A stretch of DNA of 64,000 nt from Erythrocercus mccallii (GCA_013397435.1 VZRG01000188.1:649627-713626); one strand, 5' to 3'; positions 12,718 through 25,363 are shown, counted from the first letter of the stretch. Made by a program: numbers and translations. The notes: generated from the letters alone by a model not told the origin.

Positions 12718-13204
12718 GCCCCTGGCTGGATGTCACATGGCCCACCAGTGCTGCTCCATCACTCCCCTCCTCAGCTGGACAGGGGAGAGGAAATACAACA
12801 AAAGGCTCTTGAGGTGAGATAAGGACAGGGAGGGAGGTCAGTCATCAGTTACTGTCATGGGCAAAACAGACTTGATTTGGGTAAATCAGTTTTATTTGTT
12901 ACCAATCAAAATCAGAGTAGGGTAATGAAAAATAAAATCAAATCTTGAAACACTTCTCCCCAACCTTCCCTTCTTCCTGGACTTCACTTCCATGTTCTCT
13001 CCCTCCTCCTCTGCTGTGGCACAGGGGAATAGGGAATGGGGGCTGTGGTCAGTTTATCACACATTTCTTACTCCTCACACTCTTCCTCAGCCCCATTGTG
13101 GGGTCCCCCTCAAGGCAGACACAAACTCCTCTAACCTGGGTCTTTCCCATGGGCTGCAGTTCTTCAAGTGGATCCCCCAGAGGGTCACAAATCCTGCCAG
13201 TTGT
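12718..13204 (+). repeat. Unnamed ERV-like interspersed repeat, copy B (longest)
   Basis: This segment runs from cccctggctggatgtcac to ggtcacaaatcctgccag. It matches the reverse complement of 58770-59240 over most of its length and the shorter copy at 8558-8760. Shared landmarks are a CACTCCCCTCCTCAGCTGG block, catgggcaaaacagac, and a stretch with accaatcaaaatcagagtagg. I recognise this as a repeat common in bird genomes and associated with endogenous retroviruses, but I cannot name the family or say whether it is LTR or internal sequence. A CR1 element abuts its right end. Confidence 0.6.
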
Positions 13205-13211
13205 ATCATCA

Positions 13212-13488
13212 TGGAATCAGAATCATGAAATCACAGAATGGTTTGAGTTGGAAGGGACCTTAAAGATCATCTTGTTCCAACTTCCTGCCTTGGGCAGGGA
13301 CACTTTCCCCTATCCCAGGGTGTTCCAAGCCCCTCCAACCTGGCCTTAGACAATTCCAGGGACGGGGCAGCCACAGCTTTTCTGGGCAATCTGTGCTAGG
13401 GCCTCACCACCCTCACAGGAAAGAATTTCTTCCTGATATCTAATCTAAATGTGCCTTCTACTGGTTTAAAGTCATTCCTCCTTATCAG
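13212..13488 (-). mobile_element. CR1 LINE 3' fragment
   Basis: It starts with aatcacagaatggtttgag and follows the consensus through gggcagggacac, gggcagccacagc, and aagaatttcttcctgatatc to a ttaaagtcattcctcc block. It abuts the ERV-like repeat at 12718-13204. Confidence 0.92.
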
Positions 13489-14122
13489 GGTTGTCTAAGG
13501 GAAATATAATAACACAAACATAGGAAGAGGTAGCTTGCTCTTTTAAAAGCCCTTTGGATGTGGAAATAGAAGATGTGTTAATGGAGGAGGTCCTCAATAG
13601 TTCTGTTTTTATGTAGACATCCTCATTTTATATTTGGGAAATATAATAAAGAATCAAAAATCATATAAAGCATTCTTTTTACAACATTTATTCTGATCTT
13701 CGATTTAATTAACACCCCAAATTTCATTTAAATTTATCACTTTATAAAAGTCTGTGAATTCCTGTATGCTTGTACATGTGGGTATTTATACAGGCACATA
13801 AACACATGTATTCTTATGTACCACAAGCACTCCCACCTGTATAAACAGCCACTGTATATAGACAGACACTAATAATTTTAAGATTAACTTGCCCTGAACA
13901 TACACCAGGTGTTAAATGAACATTTGAGTCTTAGCAGATTGCAGAGATATAAACATAGCCTATTTCTGTCTACAGTAGCAGAAAACAGACCTTAAATCTC
14001 AGGCTTCTTTTTCCTGGCTAAACACTCCAGTATAAAATAAGTACGAACATTGATATGATCTGATAACAGACAAGTAAACAAAAAATAAAAGAAAAATTTG
14101 TTCGCCTTGCTTAGTTTGAACC

Positions 14123-14139
14123 AAAAAAAAAAAAAAAAA
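14123..14139 (+). repeat. A17 homopolymer
   Basis: Seventeen adenines in unique sequence upstream of the CR1 fragment at 14266. Confidence 0.95.
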
Positions 14140-14265
14140 GAGCTGTGTTGATTCCATTCTGTCTTCAGGTTAATGCTGTGATAGTTTTGATATGAGGAAG
14201 GAATAGAAGTGATGTGAGCAGGAACGGGTCACATCAGAAAACTGAGATGCAGTGGTTGTGTCATT

Positions 14266-14475
14266 ATGAAATCAGAATCATAAAGACAGAGAAGAGTTTG
14301 GGTTCGAAAGGACTTTAAGGATCATCCAGTTCCACCCCCTGGCATGGGCAGGAACATCTTCCACTGGACCAGGTTGCTCCAAGCCCCATCCAGCCTGGCC
14401 TTGAACACTCCAGAGCTGGAATCAGTGCTCCAGGAGGGGCTTCACAAGAGTGGAGAAGAGGGACAGAGGAGTGTG
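14266..14475 (-). mobile_element. CR1 LINE fragment with internal junction
   Basis: The first 145 bp match the CR1 3' end (gtttgggttcgaaaggac to gcctggccttgaacactcc). At about 14413 the match jumps to a more 5' CR1 block (tgctccaggaggggcttcacaagagtggagaag), so an internal part of the element is missing. Confidence 0.8.
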
Positions 14476-14861
14476 GAAAACAAAAAATTATGCTACAAAT
14501 TTGAGGGGCAGAGCAAATGGAGAATGTTTCAAAAAACACCCACAATGGAGAAGAGCATATGAATTTATCTATTTTGCAGTGGCCTGCCCCTCCTTCATCT
14601 CCACCACTCTCCTCTTCCATCAGACACTCATAAAGTCAACAAAAAGTGAAAGAGGAAGGGAGATCCACAAACTAAGGAAATGAAGAGGGAAGTGACTTCA
14701 TTACTCTCCAGAGGGAACATCAGCTCTGCTCTCCAAATGGGAACATGCTGCAATTTTATTTATCTTTACTGAATGTCTGATATTCCTGTATCTTGTTAGC
14801 ACAGCTGGAACAAGATTCTGGGATGTTATCATGCATATTTGGAAGCAACAACTCCAAGCAA

Positions 14862-14943
14862 CCTGATCCATGGCAGTGGGGTTGGAACTGGGTGATCTTT
14901 GAGTTCCCAACCCAAACCACTACGATTCTACGATTCTATGATT
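14862..14943 (+). mobile_element. CR1 LINE 3' end
   Basis: A short fragment with gggttggaactgggtgatc that ends in three repeats of the terminal octamer (acgattctacgattctatg). Confidence 0.85.
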
Positions 14944-16619
14944 TAATTTCTCACGGTTGCAAAAGAAAGTTTCTGCACCCACACTATGAATCCAAACTTT
15001 TGCTCTCAGCCAAGTTTCCATGTACTTTACCACTAAAGAAAGATTAATATCCTTGTTTTTCCAACAAACCCTTGGGCTGAATATGAGACTCATGGACCAG
15101 AAATATTGTTTCTGTTTTCTGAAAAAAAAACCTAGAAAAGTTTTTGTGGGATTTTCTGCCTTCTCACCTTTCCCAGCTCCCTGGAGTTGAATTAAGAAGT
15201 TCCTTCTGAGTTAATTCACATATGTATATAGGCTAATCAAATGGCACAAAAGTAATTACATGAAGGACCCAAAATGAGCAGAGATAATGAAATGCCTGAC
15301 ATTGTGGCCTTTCTAGACCAGGAATAAAAATATTCAGTGAAGATGAAGGTTTTCCCAATAGAGGACATCCATTTCAAATATAAATTGTAGCTTAGAATTT
15401 GTGAAATTTGCTGGCCTGACATCCTGAAAGCAAAAATTAAATACAATACAAAAGGTAAACATTAAAGCCATGCAAACCAGAGCAGAATTATCCACCAACA
15501 AGAATCCACAGCCTTGTGCAAGAAAAGGCTTTTATGAGCAACAAATCCCTTTTCTTTCTGCAAGAGCTGGGCAGTAACCACAGTGACTTGATGCAATTGT
15601 CACTGAATGTTTCATGTGGTGGGTACCTGTCCAACAGGAACTATTTGTCTGCATTGCACATTTTTTTTGCTCTCCATCAGCTCCAAGGAGCCATTGGTCT
15701 CTACAGCAGAAAACTGCAAAATGTGAGATATATGAGTTCTTACAGCAACCTATGGAAAAAAAGTTATTATTTTTTATATGCAATAAAAATGTTTGTTGGG
15801 GACACTTAGTCTTTTTAAAATAAGAAAATAAAATGCATTTAATATTTACTGCTCCACTTTTTTGCAGTTGCTCAGAAGTACCAAGTCACCAAAGATATGG
15901 AAATCCATCAGCAAACTCCAAACCCAGTTTGTTCCATGCTTTTCCTTTAGCATCTCCTGCTTCCTGCCCCAGGCTGCAATGTATAAACTAATAGCAGAAG
16001 TGAGGGAAGTAGTTGTAATCTATCACCCTGACTGATACCAGCCCCAGGAAAGGCAGTTTATTGCAGGTGCTATGTTATCTTCAAAAATAGAAACCGTGCA
16101 AAGATTATGACAAAAACTTCAACGCTTTCTACACTTTGTTTGCAGCACTATTAATCTCCACTCTGGATTTATTTCCATGAGGGTCATGCAGCCAGAAAAA
16201 AATACAATGGAGGAATTCATTTTCTTTTTAGGAGTGTTCTGGGAAGCCAAGCAATTAGAGCAATCTTAAGATGTCATGTATTATCAATTGCTGCTCAATT
16301 CTTTTACTTAAATAAAATACTGATTGCAAAGCCTGATCTGCAGTTATCAACAGAGCGATTCATTTAGGTGCACTATTTATTCTTGACAAATTAAAAAAGA
16401 ACATCTAACTTTAACTGAAAAGGAAAAGACAAAGGGACAAGGGAAATACAAAGGATCTTTCTGCAATTCACTGCTATGCTGCCAATTCTCTGTTTAGAAA
16501 TGGTTGAGGCTGCTGTACCCTGTACAGAGTCTGGAGACTCTCAGTCCTAATCACAGAGTTCATGGGTTTGGTGCAAGAGAGGAAGGGTGTCACAGTCTCT
16601 TACAGAGGTCCCTGAAGGT

Positions 16620-17085
16620 TGGAATCATAAAATCATGGAAGAGACCTTACAGATCAGCTGGTTCCAACCTCCTGCTGTGGGCAGGACACCTAGACCAGGC
16701 TAATCAAAGCCCAGTCCAGCCTGACCCTGAGCAACTCCACGGATGGAACATTCCCAGCTTCTCTGGACACCCTCTTGCAATGCCTCACTTCCTCTTGTAG
16801 GAAGGAATTTCCTACTAATATGTAAACTAAACCCGCTCTCCTTCAGCTCAAAGCCATCACTCTTTGTTCTGCCAATCCATCCTTTGTCCCAAATCTCTTT
16901 CCAGCTCTCCTGGAGCTCTCTTAGGTTCTGGAAGGGGCTCTGAGGTCTCCCTGGAGCCTTCTGTTCCCCAGGCTGAACAGCCCCAGCTCTCCCGGTCTGG
17001 CTCCAGGGCAGAGGTTCTCCAGCCCTTTGATCAGCGTAGTGGCCTCCTCTGGACTTGTTTGAAGAGGTCAACATCTCTCTTTCTT
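16620..17085 (-). mobile_element. CR1 LINE 3' fragment, about 465 bp
   Basis: It starts with the reversed 3' end (atcataaaatcatgg) and follows the consensus through ggaaggaatttcctactaat, tctggaaggggctctgagg and caggctgaacagcccc. The 167-codon frame crossing it on the minus strand is CR1 untranslated sequence, not a gene. Confidence 0.92.
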
Positions 17086-18452
17086 CAGGGAACTGAAGAG
17101 GCACAGCCAAAAAAAAAGGGGTTTGGCTGTTCAGGCCATCAGGTGCTCCATAGAGTACCAGCTCCGTGAGTAATTCCATATCCAAGGTCTGCCCAAGGTT
17201 CACCTTCTCCTAAATGGTACAAATTGGGTAAGAAGAAGATATATGTTCCACAGAATTAAAAAAGAAAACCTCTCTGCCCTACATTTTCCTGTGCATTTCA
17301 AAGCCAAATGCTATGGCCTTTGTAGGCTCTTCCAGATTTTGGCTCTGTGCACTGCAGACTTTGCTGTTGACATTTTCTTACATATTTTCAGTCAATAATG
17401 CAGGTTACCTAAAAGGTAAAAATGCTGAGTTAAGGTATCTGAGGACAAATTAATTACAACTGCAGCTAAAAGGTTCAGAAAAGAAAGGTTGATGGGTATC
17501 ACCTCCTGTAAGTTGACTCTCCCAAACACCCTCACATGGTTTTATTCTCCATTCTATACATGAGAGACTATTTTAAAAATATCCATTATATCCAAAAAGA
17601 TTCATCTCATTGTTCAAGGATTTTTTCTTATGTTTAATTTATTTCTCTCTGTCTTTAGTTACTACTTGGTAATTTGTTACTAGCTTCAACCTTAATATTT
17701 TAAATTATTCTACCCTTTTTTCAATGCTATTACACATCAAGTATTTCGACACAGTCATCATGGCTCAACTAATCACTGCTGCACTTTCTGAGCCTGCAAT
17801 TGGTAAATTCCTGTAATCTCTCTTCATAAATTATACTTAATACTTCTTCCCCATTTATTTCCTTCTGGATCACCTCCAAATTTCTAATAGAAGAAGCAGG
17901 CCAAAATGCTCTCATTTCTCACTCACCTTCTTATCATATAAAAGGTGCCAACGTCTAAGGCAGACACTAAAGACTGTGTGACAGTTCACTTTATTTTCCA
18001 ATTGTCTGTGCTCAGTATCCAGTTGCAAATTTCCAATTTCTGGTTAAAAGTATTCAACAGGCCAGTGGCACAGCTTCTTTAGCAGGCTCACTCACCAGTT
18101 GTGTCAGGAATTTATCTTCTACACACTCCAGGAACATCCTGGACTGTTTCCTCTTTGCTGTGTTGTATTTCCAGCAGACACCTGGTTAAATTGAATTCCT
18201 CCATGGGAAGAAAGGCCAGCAATCATGAGGCTTCTGCCAGGTACTTCTAAAACAATTTATCCATCTTTTCATCCTGGCTGGGTGGTCTATAACAGAATCC
18301 CACCAGGACATTGCTTTGCTGCCCTTCCCCATTATCCTCACCCCTAAAAGTTCAGCCCTATTGACACAAGAGTTACCCCACTGCCTCTCCTCCCTTGCTG
18401 TCTCTTTTGAAGACTTTACAGTGATCCATTGCAGCACTCTGGTTATGTGAAT

Positions 18453-18911
18453 TGATGCCTTAAGTTTTAGCTTTCATGGTTTTCAGGTTCTGTGCTGCTT
18501 AGGGATGCAGTTCTGAGCCTCACATTAAGTGTCAGTCAGCTCACTTCACAGAGCAGGGAGAAAAAACAAATCCTTTTCCTGCTGGAGACCAAGGACAACA
18601 AGAACAAATTTCAGGCCCAAAAGCACAAACAACAGTGGACTGAAGGGAGAAAACAAGAAAGGATGGGACTTCACAACCTGGAGCTGTAACTGGACAACTA
18701 AACCCCAATATGCAAAGAGACCAAAACTTATAAAAGTGTGAGACCTCATGACAGGTCATCCATTTTGTGACCATTTTAAGTCCACCTCAGGTGTAGCCCT
18801 GGCCAGGCTCTTGTCCTGCCCAAGGTGTACCTTTAAAGGCCTTTCAATAAATATTTACTTTATTCTCTAGCTTTGTCCAGTCTGTTCCATGTCAGGCTTC
18901 CCAAGGCATCA
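18453..18911 (+). mobile_element. Solo LTR, family A copy 2, 4-bp target-site duplication
   Basis: The 459-bp element starts TGATGCCTTAAG and ends CCCAAGGCATCA, giving perfect 9-bp terminal inverted repeats (TGATGCCTT / AAGGCATCA). It has a TATA box (18729-18736) and AATAAA (18846-18851) in the right order for U3-R-U5. The host bases gaat repeat on both sides (18449-18452 and 18912-18915). It is antisense to TSNARE1 and in opposite orientation to copy 1 at 1141-1569. The two copies differ by many substitutions and by a length difference of about 30 bp, so they are separate insertions and not a recent duplication. No gag, pol or env sequence adjoins it. Confidence 0.88.
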
Positions 18912-19867
18912 GAATCATCCCACCCCATTTCCCATCCCAGTTTTCCAGTGGCTCAATATCTTCCAGCTCTTTTTGTTTGTTGCTCATGCTGTGGGCATTG
19001 AAGCTCTTACGTTTGCAGAAACAGTACAATACCAGCTGGTGTCTGCCACCCCAAATCCAGTAATCTTGTGTTTGTTCTCAGATCAAAATCATGGATTGCA
19101 ATTCCATCCAGTAATTAAAATTACGGGTCTGAACAACAAGCAGCTCACTCTCTGATCAAAAGAGATATAATTCAAACAATTAATCACTCATTTTACTTTG
19201 ACAGCTTTGCTTATGTGTCACTGGCAGATGGGGGAGATGCTCTCAGAGAACAAAGTATGGGTCATTTTAATCTCTAGAGGAAGGAAGAATTATTTATAGT
19301 GTAGAGTTGGTGAATTATATGTTGATATCTTCTACATTTACTGCTCAGCAATTCGCCCTGGCTCACTTCAGAGTCAATGGGGAGCCAACACTGGGATTGT
19401 GGAGCTCAGATTAACAGTTAGGTATTTTCAAACTGTCTGGGACTCATAAATCCTAAGGTGAAATTTTTAGGGAAATAGTGACACAACCTTAGAGCTGTAA
19501 ACTGAAAATGCATCAGAAGAGAGATAAGAGAGTGTCTAAGTAGCGCAAAATCCAATAGTCTGGGAATTAGAGGCCAGACATCTTAATGCCAATCCTGTGC
19601 AGCCCCAGTTGTACAGATGATGGGGGAAATAGTCCAATGTATGATTATTTTGTTGCACAAAACACAGCAGGAGAACGAGCAGCAAGAAGTGTGCATATGT
19701 CAAAAGTTACCCGGTACCTTTCTAGCACAGGGCAACACCGGAGGAGGGGGAAAAGCAGCAAATGCCAAATACACAAGTAGAGCAAGCAAAGTCTAGATGA
19801 AAATACTGGAAAACTGGCTCAGAAATCATAGTTTAGAAATATTTGTTCATCAGTAAATTCTCTTTGG

Positions 19868-20140
19868 TAATGGACTGGAAGGATTTCAACATCACAAAGT
19901 TCAACAAGGACAAACACAAGGCTCTGCTCCTGGGCTGGGACAATCCCCAGAATCTGAACAGACTGGGAGATGGAATGGAAGCAGTCTGGCAGAGAAAGAA
20001 GTGGAAATAGCTGGTGGATGAAAAATTGGCATGAGCTGGCCAAGTGCACTTGAAGCCCAGAAAGCCATCCATGTCCTGGGCTGCATCACAAACAGAGTGG
20101 GCAGCAGATGAGGGAGGGATTTTATGATACCCTGAGTTTG
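19868..20140 (+). mobile_element. CR1 LINE fragment, end of ORF2
   Basis: The segment matches the CR1 region that encodes the C-terminal end of the reverse transcriptase ORF (caaggctctgctcctggg, then gaagcccagaaagccatcc and tgggctgcatcacaaac). Indels break the frame. Confidence 0.8.
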
Positions 20141-20224
20141 TGTGGTTTTCCTGGATCCAAGACTAACCAATATTTTTCAGGAATGGTTTAGGCGATGGCA
20201 TAGTAAGGACAGATCATAAATAAG

Positions 20225-20800
20225 AAGGTGCAGTGAAGCTCAGAAATCTTTTGAGCCTGTCAGAAGATATGATTAGAATTCCAAGGGATCTTGTTAAAAT
20301 GGGGTAATGCTGTAAGGAAAAAGGGTGAAGCCAAATAATGAAAATGCAAAGTTCTACAGTTAGACATAAAGAATAGTAATAGGCAATTTCCTGGGCAAAA
20401 GTCCTCAAAAAGGAAATAAACACAAAAGCAAAGGTGCTGAGGGTGCTGGGGACAAAGCCAGCACTTGAGAGATAAAATATTGTGTCCAATTTTGAGAAAC
20501 AAATCTCAGGGGGACTGACCACCTGGAGACATCTCAGACAAAAGCCGTGGGAATGATCAAAAGTGTTAGAAACACAGCCTGATAGGAAAAATAGGAATTA
20601 GTGTGGTTTTCAATGTAGAAAAAGCAGGATGTGTGGGGTTAGAGCAGTGGGGGAGACACAACAGACGTGATAATGCTTTTCTGACAAGTGGAACTGGTGC
20701 AAATAAGAAGGGAATAACCTGTTCTCCACATTCCCCCTCCATATGACAGAAATTCACGGACTGAAACTGCAACAGGAGACATCTATATAAGAAGTTAATG
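20225..20800 (+). mobile_element. Degraded older CR1-like element
   Basis: Weak collinear similarity to older CR1 subfamilies is seen in tgtgtccaattttgagaaac, gagacatctcagacaaaagcc, gggaatgatcaaaagtgttag and gggggagacacaacagac. It is much more diverged than the neighbouring fragment at 19868-20140, so it is a separate, older insertion. Confidence 0.5.
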
Positions 20801-21851
20801 ATTCGGGTTGTTGATCCCATCTTAGAGCTGAGAAAAGGATTTGATGATGTTTAAAGATTGCTCTTAACTCCACTTGTCTAATATTCAATGCAACCAATAC
20901 AAACCTGGAAATCAGGAAGAGACAAGGACTGTTTCAGAATACAGCCACAAACTTCCCATCAGCTCCAGTCACTAAACTGATTAAATCACGCACCTCTCCC
21001 TCAGCCTTTCCCAGTTAAGACAAATTCGGCAAATCTCTGCTGTTAAACATCCTCGTCCACAAAAAAAACCAAAAGGTGAAGCTCAATAAGCTTTAACCAA
21101 CTTCTCAATAGCCACAAAGGCCTTTCTGCCATTAAATTGCAGCAGATAACAATCAGACAGCAGCATCTCCCCTTCAGCAAGGAGCCATGGCATCTGCAGC
21201 AGGGAATCCTGACAACAGTGTGCCATCTATCAGCTGTGTGTGACAACAAACCACAGCCAGCCCCTGTCCCAAGGGCTGCTTTTAGAAACCATCAAGCACA
21301 TCTACAGTGACAGAGCAACCCACAGTCATTTAGCAGAGAAGTGAGTTATCCTGCCTTCCTTCCCACCTGCATTGCCCCCTCCCCAAGGAAATGCTAATTT
21401 AAGAGAATTTGGATTCAGCTCTCCAGTTTATTAGAAAGTTTTAAGCATTTACATTCAATCATGCTCAGCTTGTGCTCCCTGAGTTCAGATTAGCTTTCAA
21501 TGGACTATTTTAATTTTGTTTTAATTTGCAAATGAGGCAGGTGAGAGTCTAGACCTGAAGGGGGGATGGCACGGCTCATTCCCAGCCACACTCTGGTGTC
21601 TCTGGCTCAAAGGATGAAGCACTGGAAAAGCTGGATGGATCTAGGGGGTGGGGTGACAATTGGAGGAATTGGGACCTGCTTTCAGATTGAACATACCTTG
21701 AAAAAGCTGTTTACTGTTAACACTGTGGGTAACTCATTGCTTTTTTCCATTCAAGGAATTGCAGATTGGCAAAATAAATAGTTTTCCAGCACAGAGGACT
21801 TTACACTACACTTATCAGACCTTATGTTATGATTTGTCATAGAGTATAATA

Positions 21852-22100
21852 CAGAATCATAGAATCATTAAGGCTGGAAAAAAACTTCCAAGACCATCAA
21901 TTTCAATCTTTGACCAAATACCACCATGTCCCCAAAACCATACCACTAAATGCCATGTCTACTCATTTTTTGAACACTTCCAGAGATGGTGACTTCATCA
22001 CTTCCCTGGAAAGTTTTTTCCAATGTCTGATTACTCTTTCATTGAAGAATTTGTTCCTAATAAATAGCCAATCTGAACCTCCCCTGGTGCAACTTGAGGC
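21852..22100 (-). mobile_element. CR1 LINE 3' fragment
   Basis: It starts cagaatcatagaatcatta and keeps cagagatggtgacttcatc and ctgaacctcccctggtgc, typical of the CR1 subfamily with a short 3' end. Confidence 0.9.
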
Positions 22101-22416
22101 CACAGATATATTTGAATTTTTATTAATACTCAATAACATCAAAATACTTTAATCAGGCCATAATGAACAACACTGAAAAGGCACTGAAGTAATTCAAACA
22201 CTTCTAAAAGCAAGAGGAAACAGCCATTTTTGGGGTTTTGTCTGGTGACAATAAGTTTTCACTGTCTGATGACTCTTTGGCATAAATTGATGGGTTTTCC
22301 TCTCTGTCCAGTCCTTACCAACCACAACTGCTGCATTTCTTTAGTTGGTAATATGAGGAGGCAATATAGAACAGAAATGGAATAAAGTTTCAGTTACCAT
22401 AACCAAACCCAAAAAA

Positions 22417-22547
22417 CACAGAATCATAGAATCATAGAACTGAGTTGGAGGGGACCCATCAGGATATTGGAATCCAACTCCTGGTCCTGCACAGGACAGC
22501 CCCAAGGATCACACCACGTGCCTGAGAGCCTTGTCCAAAGGCTCCTT
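22417..22547 (-). mobile_element. CR1 LINE 3' fragment interrupted by an LTR
   Basis: It starts with cacagaatcatagaatcat and continues through ggaatccaactcctggtcc and gagagccttgtccaaaggc to ctcctt. The consensus continues with a gaactctg-like block, but here the sequence passes into the LTR-like segment at 22548. Confidence 0.88.
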
Positions 22548-23143
22548 TGAGACAGAGAATTGAAAATTTTAAGTAATACTAAATTGCACTTTAGAAGGCA
22601 TTTAGTGGATACCGAATGCTATAAACCTTCAGCATATTTTGAAAGCACTACAAGCATGGGTCCCCTCGGTGATAATGAAAGGAGGTAACCTAAACACCCT
22701 GGGATAACAAGGTTAAAAATACAGATAAAGAGAGGAACACGAACTCTTAGCCAGCAAGAACTGAATACCCCCTTGGAGAACTGCCAAGGAGAACCAAAAG
22801 CACACACAGAGAAGATAAAGGTGAAGAGGTCGTGAAGAAGACTCCGTTTCCTTCATCCTTGTAGACCACCAGAGACCACCACAATGGACTGAGCATGCCC
22901 AGATGGGCGGGGAATTAATTACCATAGGAGGCGAGGATGGGCGGGGTCAGGGAATGAATATGTATGAGACAGATTGTGCAATGCCATGCATATGTAAAAC
23001 CTCAGGGAATAAGAAGGGGAGAGACCCTCTGGTATTCATGCGTACCTTTGGTGAAATTATTCCCCGTGCATCTCAACGTTGATTAAATACATACCACTCT
23101 AACAACTACCAGTAGTTGTGGAGTTCTTTCCGCCTGTGTTTCA
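22548..23143 (+). mobile_element. Probable solo LTR, family C, inserted in a CR1 element
   Basis: This 596-bp segment begins TGAGACAG and ends GTGTTTCA. It is flanked by tcctt on both sides (22543-22547 and 23144-23148), a 5-bp duplication as in ERVL-type insertions. It interrupts the CR1 copy that ends at 22547. Two GC boxes (GGGCGGGG at 22905-22912 and 22939-22946) suggest a promoter, and ATTAAA (23082-23087) can serve as polyadenylation signal, followed by a GT-rich stretch. The 3' end is well placed. The 5' end rests mainly on the repeated tcctt and the break in CR1 similarity, so it may be off by some bases. No internal retroviral sequence is seen. Confidence 0.6.
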
Positions 23144-24203
23144 TCCTTGATGCTTTAAATTTGAGCCACTGTCATGTCCAGCCAGCCTCAGCTCAGTAGA
23201 AAACTGAACTAACACCCTTTGTATATTTTGCATGTGAAAGACCCCAAGCCATGCCTGTGGAGTGGCTCCTGCCTTTGCAAAGTGTGAAATACCAGGAGCC
23301 AGCCCCTCCTTCCTCAGCATCATCACACCCTGCCACATTTTGATTTATTGGGCTCTCAAAATGGTTTATTACAGGAGAATGTTTCTGCCCTGATTCCCAC
23401 CCTTACATGTGCAGTGAACCCTCACCTCTGTCTGAAGCCTCTTTGAGGTTAAGTTTTTATCTTTTCATAGAGTTCTTTTTCTTTTTTTTTTTTAGCAGAA
23501 AATAGATTGCCATAAATTTTGCCCTTTCAAGAGTTTAGTGACAGAGTGGAGTTGCCCTCAGTCACATCTGTTTATCCTGGTAAGCACATTTATAAAGTGA
23601 TTTCCCATCCTCGTTATTCTGTCAATGGCATTTCACACTGCAGCTACTTTAATGCAGCATTTTATCACTTGTCCTGGGGGCTGCTGACAGCTGCCAATTT
23701 CAAGGCTTCATTCCAATCTTAATTTTCTTCTTTTCCTTCTCTTTGCCCTCACTCCCTTTCCCTATCCTCTCCTTTATTTCCAGAAGAAAGGGGAGTTAGA
23801 TGAGTGCAGCGAACGCCAAGGATTGCCTCTCCCCTTTAACACACAGACATTATAATCCCATAATAATCCCATAAAGTGAAGTGTGTTAGCGAGGAAAAGT
23901 TAAAATTCAGGAGAGTGCAGCTGCATTTCACTTAACTATTGGACTTTTCATTTTTTTCGCCAAAAAATTCTCCATTAATGCTCCTGGGATAAAATTTCCC
24001 TGAAATTGGACTGTTCATCTCCCAGGGAAGGTACTTCGTGTTCTTGATTGCCGTGATCGTCCTGCCATGCAGAATTACCTAAATCACACCAGAATAGGCT
24101 ACAATCCAGATCAAAGCACAGGAGGACAGAAATTTTCCTCAAGGAATGCTTTTTAGACCTCCTTGAGACAGTTCCCTGCTTGCCACAACACCTATATTTC
24201 AAA

Positions 24204-24455
24204 AAGCCATAGAATAATTTAGGATGGAAAAGACCTTTAAGACCATTGAGTGCAACCATTAACCCAGCACTTCCAAGGCCACCACTAAACCACGTCCCCA
24301 AGTGCCACATCAACACATTTTTAACAGCTCCAGGAATAGTGACACAACCACTTTCCTGTTCCAGTGCTTGACAACCCCTATGTGAAGGATTTTTTCCCCC
24401 CAATAGCTGATCTAAACCTCCCCTGGCATGGCTTGAGGCCATTTCTTCTTGTTCA
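24204..24455 (-). mobile_element. CR1 LINE 3' fragment
   Basis: It runs from catagaataatttaggatgg through ccacgtccccaagtgccac and gatctaaacctcccctggc. It belongs to the same broad subfamily as 21852-22100. Confidence 0.88.
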
Positions 24456-24597
24456 TTTGTTACTTTGGAGAAGAGACTGACCCCCACATTGGTCTATCCA
24501 TGACCATCCAAGGAAAATTTTTAGGGTCTCAGGCTGAATTTGCTTATGCCTTAATGGTAATTCCTAGTTTGCCCAGTGTTCCACCAAGAAGACTTTT

Positions 24598-24875
24598 ACA
24601 CAGCAAGAAAACTTCACAGGAGCTTATTCCAGTGCCCAACCACCCTCTGGGTGAAGAACCTTTTGTTAATATCCATCCTAAACCTCCCCAGACACAACTT
24701 CAGGCCATTCCCTCAGGTCCTGTCACTGTCACCACAGAGCAGAGATCAATGCCTGCCCCTCCTCTTCCCCTCAGAAGGAAATTGTAACTGCAATGAGGTC
24801 TGTCCTCAGTCTCTTCTCCTCCAGGCTGGACCTGAGCCAAGTTGCCTGAACCCTTTCTCACATGGCTTCCCCTCT
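24598..24875 (-). mobile_element. CR1 LINE fragment lacking the 3' terminus
   Basis: It holds cagtgcccaaccaccctctg, tgaagaaccttttgttaat and the reversed block ctccaggctggacctgagcc. It overlaps in consensus with the preceding copy, so the two are distinct insertions. Confidence 0.75.
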
Positions 24876-25363
24876 AGAATAAAAATAATGTTTTGCCAGC
24901 ACCAGAAACGTTGTCCTGGTTGGAAATACTGTCACTGGTTTGTAAGGTCATATCCAAGCAGGTCTGGCATCATTCTCCAAGATCAAAACAAAAAATTCAT
25001 CTTGGCATGGGCCGACCATTCTCTTACATTATCACTTAGTTTTACAAAATAGGAAAAACTATTTTCTTCTTCTGATCTGCAATTAACATGAGTTTCAATT
25101 ACTGGCATTTTCTTCCAATAGAATCAATTTTTCCCCCTTTTTGTTGCTGGACTGTACAGTCACGTTGGTGAAAAAGGGCAATGTGCCAGAATATTACTTA
25201 GATAACCCTGGCATGCTTAAATGGAATGCTTTTTATCTATTCAATTAAAAATACACATCAAAATCAGGACATTGTTTTTCTTTGATTTCATTATCCAGAC
25301 TGATGCCTTATAAATGCATTTACTCACGGCATCATCAGCCTGTGATTATCAAGAGAATTGAAT

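Noticed and set aside
16700..17203. 167-codon open frame on the minus strand
   Set aside because: It lies almost wholly in the 3' part of a CR1 element, in non-coding CR1 sequence.
23975..24487. 170-codon open frame on the minus strand
   Set aside because: It overlaps a CR1 fragment and matches no protein family. Low stop density comes from the CR1 sequence.
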